Shown here piece by piece: positions 1 to 6,607 of a stretch of DNA of 63,149 nt. The notes below the pieces were generated by a model that worked only from the letters and a program-made list of their open reading frames with translations, was not told the DNA's origin and did not search any database. This DNA is from Defluviitaleaceae bacterium (lineage in GTDB: Bacteria > Bacillota > Clostridia > Lachnospirales > WQUN01). Each line of letters begins with the position of its first letter. Within the stretch, counting starts at the first letter, position 1. A program made the position numbers and the translations under genes. The stretch covers positions 1 to 63,149 of the forward strand of contig WQVK01000007.1 in NCBI GenBank assembly GCA_009784025.1. The letters run 5' to 3'.

Positions 1-123
1 ATTTCCCGCAATCCTTCGTCGCTGAAAACCTTGCGCACCGCTAGTGCGCGGCGGTTTTCAGCTTCTCGCCTTGCGAAAAATTTCCTGCGCCCTATGCGAA
101 TGTTTTTAGGTGGAGCGGCTATA
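1..123. repeat. Family A palindromic element, copy A1 (cut by window edge)
   Basis: Right part of a roughly 165-bp element seen in full at 11798-11961 and 17131-17297. It has the inner GC-rich palindrome (GCGCACCGCTAGTGCGCGG) and the right terminal arm with GAATGTTTTTAGGT. The left arm lies outside the window. It directly abuts a family B copy. Confidence 0.8.
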
Positions 124-127
124 AAGC

Positions 128-234
128 ATAGTGAAACAAATAAGAAATGGTCTCAGCCGGCAGCATCTGTAACGCTAAGATAAGACTTTACAGGCGTTTT
201 TGCCGCGGTAGGCGAGACCGATTTCGATTCATAG
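128..234. repeat. Family B MITE-like element, copy B1
   Basis: About 107 bp with inverted ends of the type TAGTGAAAyAAATrAGAAA and inner GGTCTC / GAGACC arms. Six related copies lie in the window (5487, 12814, 17357, 41387, 59797 and 59926). It contains no open frame of note. Confidence 0.75.
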
Positions 235-238
235 CTGC

Positions 239-279
239 AAAAAAAATTCAGTTGGTCGGAAAATCCGACCAACTGAATT
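239..279. terminator. Family D hairpin, copy D1
   Basis: Perfect hairpin: AATTCAGTTGGTCGG, loop AAAA-like, CCGACCAACTGAATT, preceded by an A-run. The form is that of an intrinsic terminator, but the stem sequence is conserved between five loci, so it is also a dispersed repeat. Confidence 0.65.
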
Positions 280-292
280 ACAACTCAAAAAC

Positions 293-346
293 AATAGAGT
301 TCTTCTGAACTCACAAGGAACGTGATTTCAGAGGAAGCAAAGATTA
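293..346. repeat. Family E element, half copy E6
   Basis: Carries the family E end AATAGAGTTCTTCTGAA followed by a degenerate hairpin and GAGGAAGCAAAGATT. It corresponds to one of the two hairpins of the full element at 4880-4985. It touches the left inverted repeat of the cassette that follows. Confidence 0.6.
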
Positions 347-1144
347 GGATATGTGCTGTTAATGGTTGAAATAACGCCACCAACGCTATACTACGAACTT
401 TATAATGAAAATTTTTCTTTTATCATATATGCAACAACATCGGGGGTGAGGTCGGAATTGTCAATTTTGACGTAATTATCAATGGTAATTTGACCGTCTG
501 TGCTGTAACAATATTTTGCATCATCGTTAATTAGCCGTTGGTTTGATACCGCAATATCCCTTTTCGAAGCCTTATGTTTAAGCCTATTTTCTGTAACATT
601 GCGTTGTAGCCGGACTTCTTGGGAAGCAAAAAGCTCCACATAGTAAAAATTTGCGTTGCATTGTTCAAATATTTTTAATATCGGGGCAAGCGAAGCCTCC
701 CAGTTTGGATTCCCCATGCTGAGCATGCCAGTAACAATCAAACCATAATGTTCAGATGCAGCAAATTCTTCCAATATAACATTTCGCAAACGTGATAAAA
801 TTCTTCTTTTATGCTCGTTTTGTTCACCATCCATACCACCAAAAATTTCTAAAATAGGTTCAAGCATTATGTGGTTATGGTATAAACGTAAATCTGTTAT
901 TTTCAAAAGTTCTTGGCCCACTGTCATTTTGCCGACCGCAGTACTTCCAAATATAAATATAATTTTCATATCGCCCTCCTGCCCCAAGTATATATTTTAC
1001 CCACGCACTACATTCGTTGTGGCACATAATTGCTCTCTCTGTTTTGATTATTCAGATAATATTGCAATCCTATCATAACATTAGTGCTTTATGGCGAAAT
1101 CATCCGAACTGTGTTATTCCCGCCTTTCACAGCTTAAACCCTAA
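344..1144. mobile_element. Family H inverted-repeat gene cassette H1
   Basis: Imperfect inverted repeats bracket one gene. The left end is 344-377 (TTAGGATATGTGCTGT then GGTTGAAATAACGCC); the right end is 1111-1144, whose reverse complement reads TTAGGGTTTAAGCTGTGAAA. By hand alignment about 24 of 34 positions match. Two further cassettes with related ends lie at 38594-39342 and 61418-61995. The right end overlaps the stop codon of the GH43 gene. No transposase and no clear target-site duplication was found. Calling it mobile is inference. Confidence 0.5.
400..969 (-). CDS. P-loop NTPase, small-molecule kinase-like protein
   Basis: 189 residues, starting at ATG 969 behind a GGAGG Shine-Dalgarno. 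A Walker A motif (GSTAVGKMT) stands right after a first beta strand (MKIIFIFG), as in shikimate-kinase, AAA_33 or gluconate-kinase-like folds. A later Arg-rich stretch (QEVRLQRNVTENR) resembles the lid of such kinases. The substrate cannot be told; resistance-type or nucleoside kinases share this architecture. The gene sits alone inside inverted-repeat cassette H1, and its codons look more AT-rich than those of the neighbouring genes, which suggests transfer. Length is normal for the class and no defect is visible. Confidence 0.7.
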   Translation of the reverse strand: MKIIFIFGSTAVGKMTVGQELLKITDLRLYHNHIMLEPILEIFGGMDGEQNEHKRRILSRLRNVILEEFAASEHYGLIVTGMLSMGNPNWEASLAPILKIFEQCNANFYYVELFASQEVRLQRNVTENRLKHKASKRDIAVSNQRLINDDAKYCYSTDGQITIDNYVKIDNSDLTPDVVAYMIKEKFSL

Positions 1145-3273
1145 TTCCCCCGCACCATCACTCCATCCAAATTAAACACCACATTCCCATCCCCGCGCAC
1201 CATCGAATAATCCGGCACAACCTCAAAGCCCCCAGCCGCATCCAGCGATACAAGCGCAAAAAGTGACCTAGCGCCAGGCGCAAATTCAAACCCATCTCCA
1301 TTGGCATAAATTACAAGCTGATTACCGCGTTGTGTCCAGTTGGTATCCCCCAGCACATTCCCGCCAAAGCTGACCTCGGTTACAGTCGCCCCGGCCGGAA
1401 TCTCCAGAGATGTAGCGAGTTCAATAAACTCACCATCTGGCAGCGGGTCAAGATAAATTGCGATTCTACCATCGCCGCGGCGGTTCATTGCTGCGCCCAG
1501 CACGGTTGGCCGCGTATCGCTGTGCAGTCGGTCGTTCAGCCTAAAAAAACCGAAATCTACATGCCCACCCACGGTTTCTGTTGCAAAATTATACAGCGCA
1601 AAGCGATATCCCATGAAATGATTATTGGTAGAAAAGGTCATAATCAGCTCGTCTCCAAGGCGCGTCCAATGCCTGCCGTCTAGGCTGTAATAGAAGCGCC
1701 CCCGGTCTGCCTGGCGGCCAAAATTTGTGAAATCTGCCTCGGCTTTAAGGTACACAATATCGCCATCCAACGGCACTCGGGCGCTTTCCACGCCCGCATT
1801 GCCAATATGACCGTGGTTGGCACTCATCCAAAAATTGGCCAAGGTGGTTACAATATACCGGCCGCTTTCTTCTGCGCGCACGCCTATAGAGCCGTACCTG
1901 GCGGTGAAAAGGGAAATCCCGGCCTCGTCGCCCGGCTTCATGCCGCTTGTGTCTATTCTAATGGTGGCGGCAGATTGCGGCCCGAAAGTTCGCTGAGTAA
2001 GCGTGTTTGGCGCATGCAGGATATTGTCAGAAATATATCCGGTGGTAAGCCGCAGCCAGCCTGGCCGTTCTGTTAGCGACCAGAAGCGATTATCCGGGTT
2101 ATGGTTCCATTGCCACACCAGGTTCAAATACGAGCCATTGCAGCCATAATCGCTAAACCACTGGTGCTCTTGGCCAACCAAGGTATACGGCAGCGGCGAG
2201 TCCATATACACCGGCCGCGGCGCATTGTTATAAAATTCATCCGAGGCCACAATCCCGCTGCGTGAGCCACCTATACTTATAGGAATCGCGCCCTCTCTGG
2301 GCAGGTTTGTGTGGCCGCCGTCCAGCCCAAGCATTGGCCAGCCGTCTACCCAAGTTACCGGCAGCAGCCAAGGAATGCGCCCGATAGCCCCGCTATCCCG
2401 GAAGAAAAGTCCATACCAGCGGTCATCCCCAAGGTTAACTATGCTGCCCTGCGCCACCCCCGCGCCATTTATACTCTCCATGCCAATAACCCGAGATTCC
2501 CAAGGCCCATACAGGCTTTGTGCCCTGTGCGCCACCTGCGTTCGGGGTTGCCCAGAAGGCCATGTGATGCCAAAGATAAAATAATAATCGCCAATTTTTT
2601 GCAGCTGTGTGCCTTCGCCCAGGCCACTGGTTGGCGTAATCCCGGTGGTGGGGTGAGGGGCATGCATATTCGGCAGCAAAACCCGCTGCTGCGCGCCGGG
2701 CATCAGACCTGTTAAATCCTCATTCAGCTCGATAATATAAATAGGCCCCATGCCCCAAGCCAGCCAATTGCGCCCGTCGTCGCCAATTAGCATACCGCTA
2801 TCATGAAAAACTCGGTTTATTTCATACCGCCGCCAGGGCTGGTACACCGGGCATTCTGTCTGGAAAATATACGTCTTGCCAGATGTCCAGGAATGCACAA
2901 TTAAAATGAAAGTGCCATCCCTATACCCAAGCGTGCTGGCCCAAGTTCCCCTAGAATACATATGCTGCCCCGTTTGCAGCTTCATCACATTAGTATCCTC
3001 CAGCACAAAGTAACAATAACTAACAATCTCCCAATTAACCAAATCGAAAGACCGCATAATGGGCACGCCAGGGTTCATATGCATGGTTGTGCTAGACATC
3101 CAAAATGTATCCCCCACCCTAATAATACTCATATCCGGCACATCTGCCCAAATTATTGGGTTAGCAAAAGTACCATCCCCCCGGTCAGAATTACCAAAAG
3201 GCGCGCGCGCCTGAAGGTTAATCCCACCAACCAAAAATAAAACCACCACAGCCAAAACGACCCGAATTTTCAT
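1141..3273 (-). CDS. Secreted glycoside hydrolase family 43 protein (beta-xylosidase/arabinofuranosidase type)
   Basis: About 710 residues, starting at ATG 3273 eight bases after GAGGG. Residues 1-22 form a signal peptide with a basic start and hydrophobic core, so the enzyme is exported. The N-terminal five-bladed propeller opens with NPIIWADVPDMS, where the Asp near residue 47 would be the general base. Asp near 158 (FHDSGML) and Glu near 220 (GLGEGTQL) match the pKa modulator and general acid. Residues from about 370 to 570 resemble the concanavalin-like C-terminal domain of GH43 xylosidases, followed by a short beta-rich tail. It likely trims xylan or arabinan side chains. It is monocistronic, and its stop codon lies in the end of cassette H1. 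The exact substrate is uncertain. Confidence 0.85.
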   Translation of the reverse strand: MKIRVVLAVVVLFLVGGINLQARAPFGNSDRGDGTFANPIIWADVPDMSIIRVGDTFWMSSTTMHMNPGVPIMRSFDLVNWEIVSYCYFVLEDTNVMKLQTGQHMYSRGTWASTLGYRDGTFILIVHSWTSGKTYIFQTECPVYQPWRRYEINRVFHDSGMLIGDDGRNWLAWGMGPIYIIELNEDLTGLMPGAQQRVLLPNMHAPHPTTGITPTSGLGEGTQLQKIGDYYFIFGITWPSGQPRTQVAHRAQSLYGPWESRVIGMESINGAGVAQGSIVNLGDDRWYGLFFRDSGAIGRIPWLLPVTWVDGWPMLGLDGGHTNLPREGAIPISIGGSRSGIVASDEFYNNAPRPVYMDSPLPYTLVGQEHQWFSDYGCNGSYLNLVWQWNHNPDNRFWSLTERPGWLRLTTGYISDNILHAPNTLTQRTFGPQSAATIRIDTSGMKPGDEAGISLFTARYGSIGVRAEESGRYIVTTLANFWMSANHGHIGNAGVESARVPLDGDIVYLKAEADFTNFGRQADRGRFYYSLDGRHWTRLGDELIMTFSTNNHFMGYRFALYNFATETVGGHVDFGFFRLNDRLHSDTRPTVLGAAMNRRGDGRIAIYLDPLPDGEFIELATSLEIPAGATVTEVSFGGNVLGDTNWTQRGNQLVIYANGDGFEFAPGARSLFALVSLDAAGGFEVVPDYSMVRGDGNVVFNLDGVMVRGN

Positions 3274-3450
3274 ATCCATCTCCCTCACATGACTTTTTCT
3301 AAAGTATAGCATTTATTTTTAAAAGCCGAAAGAAAAACCGCCCTAGCTTCGCTGCTAGGGCTTAAGCGAAGCACCGGCGGCATTTATCGCCACACTCCTT
3401 TTGAGGTTTTCATTTGGAGGTGTTGTACTTGGCTTGACAAGATGATGCGC

Positions 3451-3493
3451 AAAAAATCCAGTTGGTCGGAAAATCCGACCAACTGGATTTTTT
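3451..3493. terminator. Family D hairpin, copy D2
   Basis: AAAAAATCCAGTTGGTCGG, loop AAAA-like, CCGACCAACTGGATTTTTT: a symmetric hairpin with A and T tracts, able to terminate on either strand. It lies in the 388-base spacer upstream of the GH43 gene, which otherwise holds only a small CCCTAG(C..G)CTAGGG hairpin near 3342-3361 and the E7 repeat. No gene was seen there. Confidence 0.7.
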
Positions 3494-3607
3494 CGCGACT
3501 ATAGTAAAGGCATAGCGGTTCTGCCGCTTTACAGTTGCCAAAAGCTAGCGGCTTCATAGCAACAAAAAAACAGCCACATGGCCAAGCAGCCACATCGCCG
3601 TTTTCCT

Positions 3608-3660
3608 CAATAGAGTTCTTCTAAAACCACAAAAAGCATGATTTCGAAAGAAGCCTGATT
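3608..3660. repeat. Family E element, half copy E7
   Basis: Starts AATAGAGTTCTTCT and ends in a GATTTCGAAAGAAGC arm, like one half of the full element at 4880-4985. It ends within two bases of the stop codon of the next minus-strand gene. Confidence 0.55.
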
Positions 3661-3661
3661 C

Positions 3662-3925
3662 CTATTCATGGCTTTCCACCAGCACTTTTTCCGTAACGCA
3701 ATCTACCAAAATAATATCATCGCCAAATTTATGCACCTTATCCCAAGGTATGCGAAACTCGTGGTCACGGCCAAACACGCCCAGCACCCGCCCTGGCCCC
3801 GGCACTATTATGGCCGTAATCTTGCCTTCTTGCATATTTATCTCCAAATCGCTAACAAAACCGTATCTTGTGCCATCCTTCGTATTTATAACTTCCTTCT
3901 GGCGTAAATCGTACATTCTCGCCAT
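3662..3925 (-). CDS. YlmC/YmxH-family PRC-barrel sporulation protein
   Basis: 87 residues, ATG start behind AAGGGG. A single PRC-barrel fold is suggested by the pattern LRQKEVINTKDGTRYG, a GRVLGVFGRD turn and IPWDKVHKFGDDIILVD. This is the usual length and layout of the YlmC/YmxH family of spore-forming Firmicutes, whose molecular role is not established. The gene is free-standing, between a family E repeat (downstream) and a family F repeat (upstream). Together with YunB and the CotF-like proteins it supports an endospore-forming host. Confidence 0.85.
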   Translation of the reverse strand: MARMYDLRQKEVINTKDGTRYGFVSDLEINMQEGKITAIIVPGPGRVLGVFGRDHEFRIPWDKVHKFGDDIILVDCVTEKVLVESHE

Positions 3926-3952
3926 AATTTTCCCCTTAAAAGGTCAAGTTTT

Positions 3953-4003
3953 TGCTTCTTTTTGGTAAAAAAAGAAGGGGCTGAGGGCAAAACCCCACGG
4001 TTT
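3953..4003. repeat. Family F half element at the 3' end of uppP
   Basis: Read on the minus strand it begins at the uppP stop with AAACCGTGGGGTTTTGCC and continues into a CTTCTTTTT...AAAAAGAAG hairpin and CAAAAACTTGA. The same order of motifs recurs after other stop codons in the window. It may act as a terminator. Confidence 0.5.
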
Positions 4004-4793
4004 AAAAGAATCTATTGATAAACAACCAATCCACAAATATCAACGCGGCCAAGCCCCATACATAGAACGAAAAATACTTAAGCTTACAAGACTCTATCAA
4101 TTTAAGCAGCAATTTTATTGATAAATAGCCAACCACCAGTGACACCACAAAACCGATTATCATTTGAGGGGCGGCTACATTTGTGGTAACTTCGCCGCGG
4201 TACACTTGTACAGCCTCTAGCAAACCTGCGCCGCCTATGGCTATTATAGCCAGCATAAATGAAAACTTTACGGCAGCCTCACGCTTTACACCGCGCCCCA
4301 GGGCAGCAGCTATTGTGCTGCCGCTGCGCGAAATACCAGGCAACAGCGCAAAGCCTTGCGCCAGGCCAATTAGAGCTGCGTCCAGGAAAGTTATCTCCGC
4401 CCTACCCTCTTTGCTGCTTTGGCTAAACTTATCGGCCAGCAACATGATAAAGCCAGTTAACGTAAAGGCCACCGCAAGCCAAATCCCCGCGCGGAAGTAA
4501 TTTTCTATCGCATGACGAAAAAGAATCCCACCAATAGCCGCCGGGATAGTTCCCACGATTAAAAGCCCAGTCATCCTACCAAACGGCTTCTTTAAAATCG
4601 CCCAAATATCCTTCCAAAAACACAGCATAATAGCAATAAGCGAACCAATATGCACCACAATATCAAAAGTCAAATCCGGCTCTTCTAAACCAAACACCGT
4701 CTGCAAAACAGCCAAATGCCCACTGCTACTAATAGGCAAAAACTCTGCCACACCCTGCACCAATCCCATAATAATCGCTTGCAAATTAGTCAT
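4002..4793 (-). CDS. uppP: Undecaprenyl-diphosphate phosphatase (UppP/BacA)
   Basis: 263 residues. The chosen ATG (4793) is six bases after CGGAGG; longer frames exist but lack a ribosome site. UppP recycles undecaprenyl pyrophosphate to the monophosphate lipid carrier for peptidoglycan and other wall polymers. Both signature motifs are present: EFLPISSSGHL near residues 17-27, and PGISRSGSTIAAAL in the middle of the protein. Several hydrophobic helices follow, as expected for an integral membrane protein. Overproduction in other bacteria gives bacitracin tolerance. Monocistronic, with family F repeats on both sides. Confidence 0.95.
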   Translation of the reverse strand: MTNLQAIIMGLVQGVAEFLPISSSGHLAVLQTVFGLEEPDLTFDIVVHIGSLIAIMLCFWKDIWAILKKPFGRMTGLLIVGTIPAAIGGILFRHAIENYFRAGIWLAVAFTLTGFIMLLADKFSQSSKEGRAEITFLDAALIGLAQGFALLPGISRSGSTIAAALGRGVKREAAVKFSFMLAIIAIGGAGLLEAVQVYRGEVTTNVAAPQMIIGFVVSLVVGYLSIKLLLKLIESCKLKYFSFYVWGLAALIFVDWLFINRFF

Positions 4794-4813
4794 TTTCATC
4801 CTCCGTTTTTTTG

Positions 4814-4875
4814 ATACAAAACCGTGGGCTTTGCCCACACCCACTTCTTTTTTGAAAAAAGAAGCAAAAAACTTT
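4814..4875. repeat. Family F element in the uppP 5' region
   Basis: ACAAAACCGTGGGCTTTGCC followed by a perfect CTTCTTTTTTGAAAAAAGAAG hairpin and CAAAAAACTTTAAC. It sits about 20 bases upstream of the uppP start codon, so it would be transcribed in the leader unless the promoter lies inside it. Confidence 0.55.
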
Positions 4876-4879
4876 AACA

Positions 4880-4985
4880 TTAGACTTCTTCCGAAATTAC
4901 GTTTTTTAATTTCGGAAGAGTTACATTTTCAATCTTTTGCTTCTTCTGAAATTGCGTTTTTTGCAATTTCAGAAGAACTCTATTA
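4880..4985. repeat. Family E element, full copy E1
   Basis: Reference copy of family E, about 105 bp: TAGACTTCTTCCGAAATTAC...GTAATTTCGGAAGAG-type hairpin, a middle TTACATTTTCAATCTTTTGC, then a second hairpin TTCTTCTGAAATTGC...GCAATTTCAGAAGAA and CTCTATT. Two hairpins joined by a conserved linker define the family. Related copies are at 293, 3608, 22905, 23648, 25777 and 33188. Confidence 0.8.
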
Positions 4986-5037
4986 TAATTATAGAGTTTT
5001 TGAATATGTGGTCTGCGAAGCCCCTGGTGGCCTTAAA

Positions 5038-5418
5038 CTACTTTTTCAAATTTATCCCAATCATACCACCCAAGCCGCCTCCGGCTATTCCTAGGGCTAT
5101 TACCATCAATGTGCGGCCGTCTATAGAAAATACGGGTAGCAGCGCCACCATTATTATTGCCATGATTATTACGTAGGCAAGGCCGGCGCCCATGCCCCAT
5201 AGCCAACCACGCTGGGTTGCGCCACGGGCGGCGTCAAAACCCGCCACCATTACGGCCAAAAATGTGGTAACTGCCACTACTGTGGGCAGGCTACGTTCGC
5301 TCATGTTGGTGTATGTCACCAGGATGGAAAACGCCAAAAACACGATACAAGTTATTGCGTAGGCGATTAAAACGCCTGTTACCAAATGTTTAATTTGCGA
5401 TTTATAGCCAAGTTCCAT
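5038..5418 (-). CDS. TIGR04086-type small integral membrane protein
   Basis: 126 residues with four hydrophobic segments (about 13-37, 46-62, 70-93 and 103-122) and a glycine-rich last helix (ALGIAGGGLGGMIG). The pattern fits the TIGR04086/YrzE family of Firmicutes membrane proteins, which has no known function. ATG start behind AAGGGGA. It stands alone between repeat copies E1 and B2. The assignment rests on overall layout and the Gly-rich tail only. Confidence 0.6.
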   Translation of the reverse strand: MELGYKSQIKHLVTGVLIAYAITCIVFLAFSILVTYTNMSERSLPTVVAVTTFLAVMVAGFDAARGATQRGWLWGMGAGLAYVIIMAIIMVALLPVFSIDGRTLMVIALGIAGGGLGGMIGINLKK

Positions 5419-5486
5419 AGGAAAATCCCCTTTTGCGAAAATATCGCCTTTTTGCTATCTATACGCCAGGCGCGGGGGATTTATTA

Positions 5487-5600
5487 CTATATGAAACAAT
5501 TCGAAATCGGTCTCGCCTGTCACGGCAAAATGCTTGAAGCGCCTTATCTCGGCGTTTTAGGTGCCGCTCTGGCCAGACCGTTTCTCATTTATTTCACTAT
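5487..5600. repeat. Family B element, copy B2, invading the 3' end of a GNAT gene
   Basis: 114 bp with ends ACTATATGAAACAATTCGAA and TTTCTCATTTATTTCACTAT, matching copies at 17357 and 59926. Its right-hand 44 bases lie inside the reading frame of the GNAT gene on the minus strand and provide that gene's last codons and stop. Confidence 0.85.
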
Positions 5601-6033
5601 GGCAACCTCTGCTTTCTACACGCATTAGCATTCCTGCACCGCCGGTATCGTCCGGGCGGGCACAAAAGCCAAACTTTTTGTAAAAGCCTTCTTTGCCCTT
5701 CACAGAAAAAAGCCCTGTTGCAACCCTCGTGCCAGGTAAAGCGCTGTCGGATATATGGGCGATAAGCCGCTGCATAATTGTCGTGCCAACGCCATGGCCT
5801 TGAAACTTTGGCAACACAATCACATCTTGAATATAAAATATCGTAAACCCGTCCCCAACAAGCCTGCCCATGCCCACTACTTGGCCATCACATATTGCCT
5901 CAACAGTAATCAGCGAATTTTCAAGCCCGGCTGCTACCTGATGCTCCAGAAGCGGGTTACCCCAACCTGCAGACTCCCGCAGCCGGATGAAATCTTTGGC
6001 GCATAGGTTATTGGTTGTCAGCTTGTAATCCAT
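5557..6033 (-). CDS. GNAT family N-acetyltransferase with repeat-derived C-terminus
   Basis: 158 residues; ATG 6033 follows CAGGAGG. The GNAT fold is recognisable: an N-terminal strand pair, VVGMGRLVGDG, the acetyl-CoA loop region LPKFQGHGVGTTIM (Q/RxxGxG/A) and FYKKFGFCARP near the end. The substrate is unknown; the family resembles small-molecule acetyltransferases. The last fifteen or so codons (from about CHSEINEKRSG) lie inside repeat B2, so the native C-terminus has been replaced. The core fold ends before this, so activity may remain. It is the last gene of the operon thrS-rsmF-GNAT-GNAT, 20 bases after the previous gene. Confidence 0.85.
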   Translation of the reverse strand: MDYKLTTNNLCAKDFIRLRESAGWGNPLLEHQVAAGLENSLITVEAICDGQVVGMGRLVGDGFTIFYIQDVIVLPKFQGHGVGTTIMQRLIAHISDSALPGTRVATGLFSVKGKEGFYKKFGFCARPDDTGGAGMLMRVESRGCHSEINEKRSGQSGT

Positions 6034-6053
6034 TCTGCTTACCTCCTGCACAC

Positions 6054-6596
6054 TTAAAGGAAAAACCCCAGCTTCAGTGGAACATTAAATTTCTCCGCAT
6101 CTTCATTTGAAAATGGGCAGCTATCGAAGCCAATTAGCCTAAACCCCTGGGAAAGATAAAATGCAATGGCATGCTCGTTGCATGACCATGTTTGCAAATA
6201 CACAGCCCTCAAATTCTCGGCCGCAGCACGCTGTTTCGCCTTGTCAACCAAGGCGGCCGCAAGCCCCTGGCGGCGATATTTTTCGTCAACCCATAACAGC
6301 GATACGTACAGGCGTGGGCTTTTTGCGCCCGCCTCAATGCTGGTTTCAATACCGGCAACAAGCTGGCCGCCGTCCACAACCCCCCATGCCTTCACGGTAG
6401 AATCCTCTGAAGCAAACAACCGCTGCGGGTATTTTATTATTTTACGTGATTCAAGTGGCGTTTTGCGCATCTCTACCAAAAACGAACCGTCCGCATGTGA
6501 AATTTCCATGCAATAGCAGCTATCTGCATAATCGCTGAAATAAGCTTCATGGTTTTGCCATTTTTCACGTTCAAGCAGCTGAATTTTATGTTCCAT
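6054..6596 (-). CDS. GNAT family N-acetyltransferase
   Basis: 180 residues from ATG 6596 (site AAGGGA). The C-terminal half carries the GNAT acetyl-CoA motif LLWVDEKYRRQGLAAALVDK, with a typical RRQGLA loop, and the late AIAFYLSQGFRLIG strand-helix. The N-terminal part (about 70 residues) is not recognisable. Substrate unknown. It lies 11 bases after rsmF, so it is probably co-transcribed with thrS and rsmF and translated from its own site. Confidence 0.85.
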   Translation of the reverse strand: MEHKIQLLEREKWQNHEAYFSDYADSCYCMEISHADGSFLVEMRKTPLESRKIIKYPQRLFASEDSTVKAWGVVDGGQLVAGIETSIEAGAKSPRLYVSLLWVDEKYRRQGLAAALVDKAKQRAAAENLRAVYLQTWSCNEHAIAFYLSQGFRLIGFDSCPFSNEDAEKFNVPLKLGFFL

Positions 6597-6607
6597 GCGA
6601 TTCCCTT

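Noticed and set aside
344-1144. Integron-type gene cassettes (attC sites) as explanation for family H
   Set aside because: Ends occur on both sides of each gene as inverted repeats, lack clear GTTRRRY core sites, and no integrase or cassette array is present.
3384-3593. 69-residue minus-strand open frame
   Set aside because: It spans family D hairpin D2 and has no ribosome site or recognisable domain.
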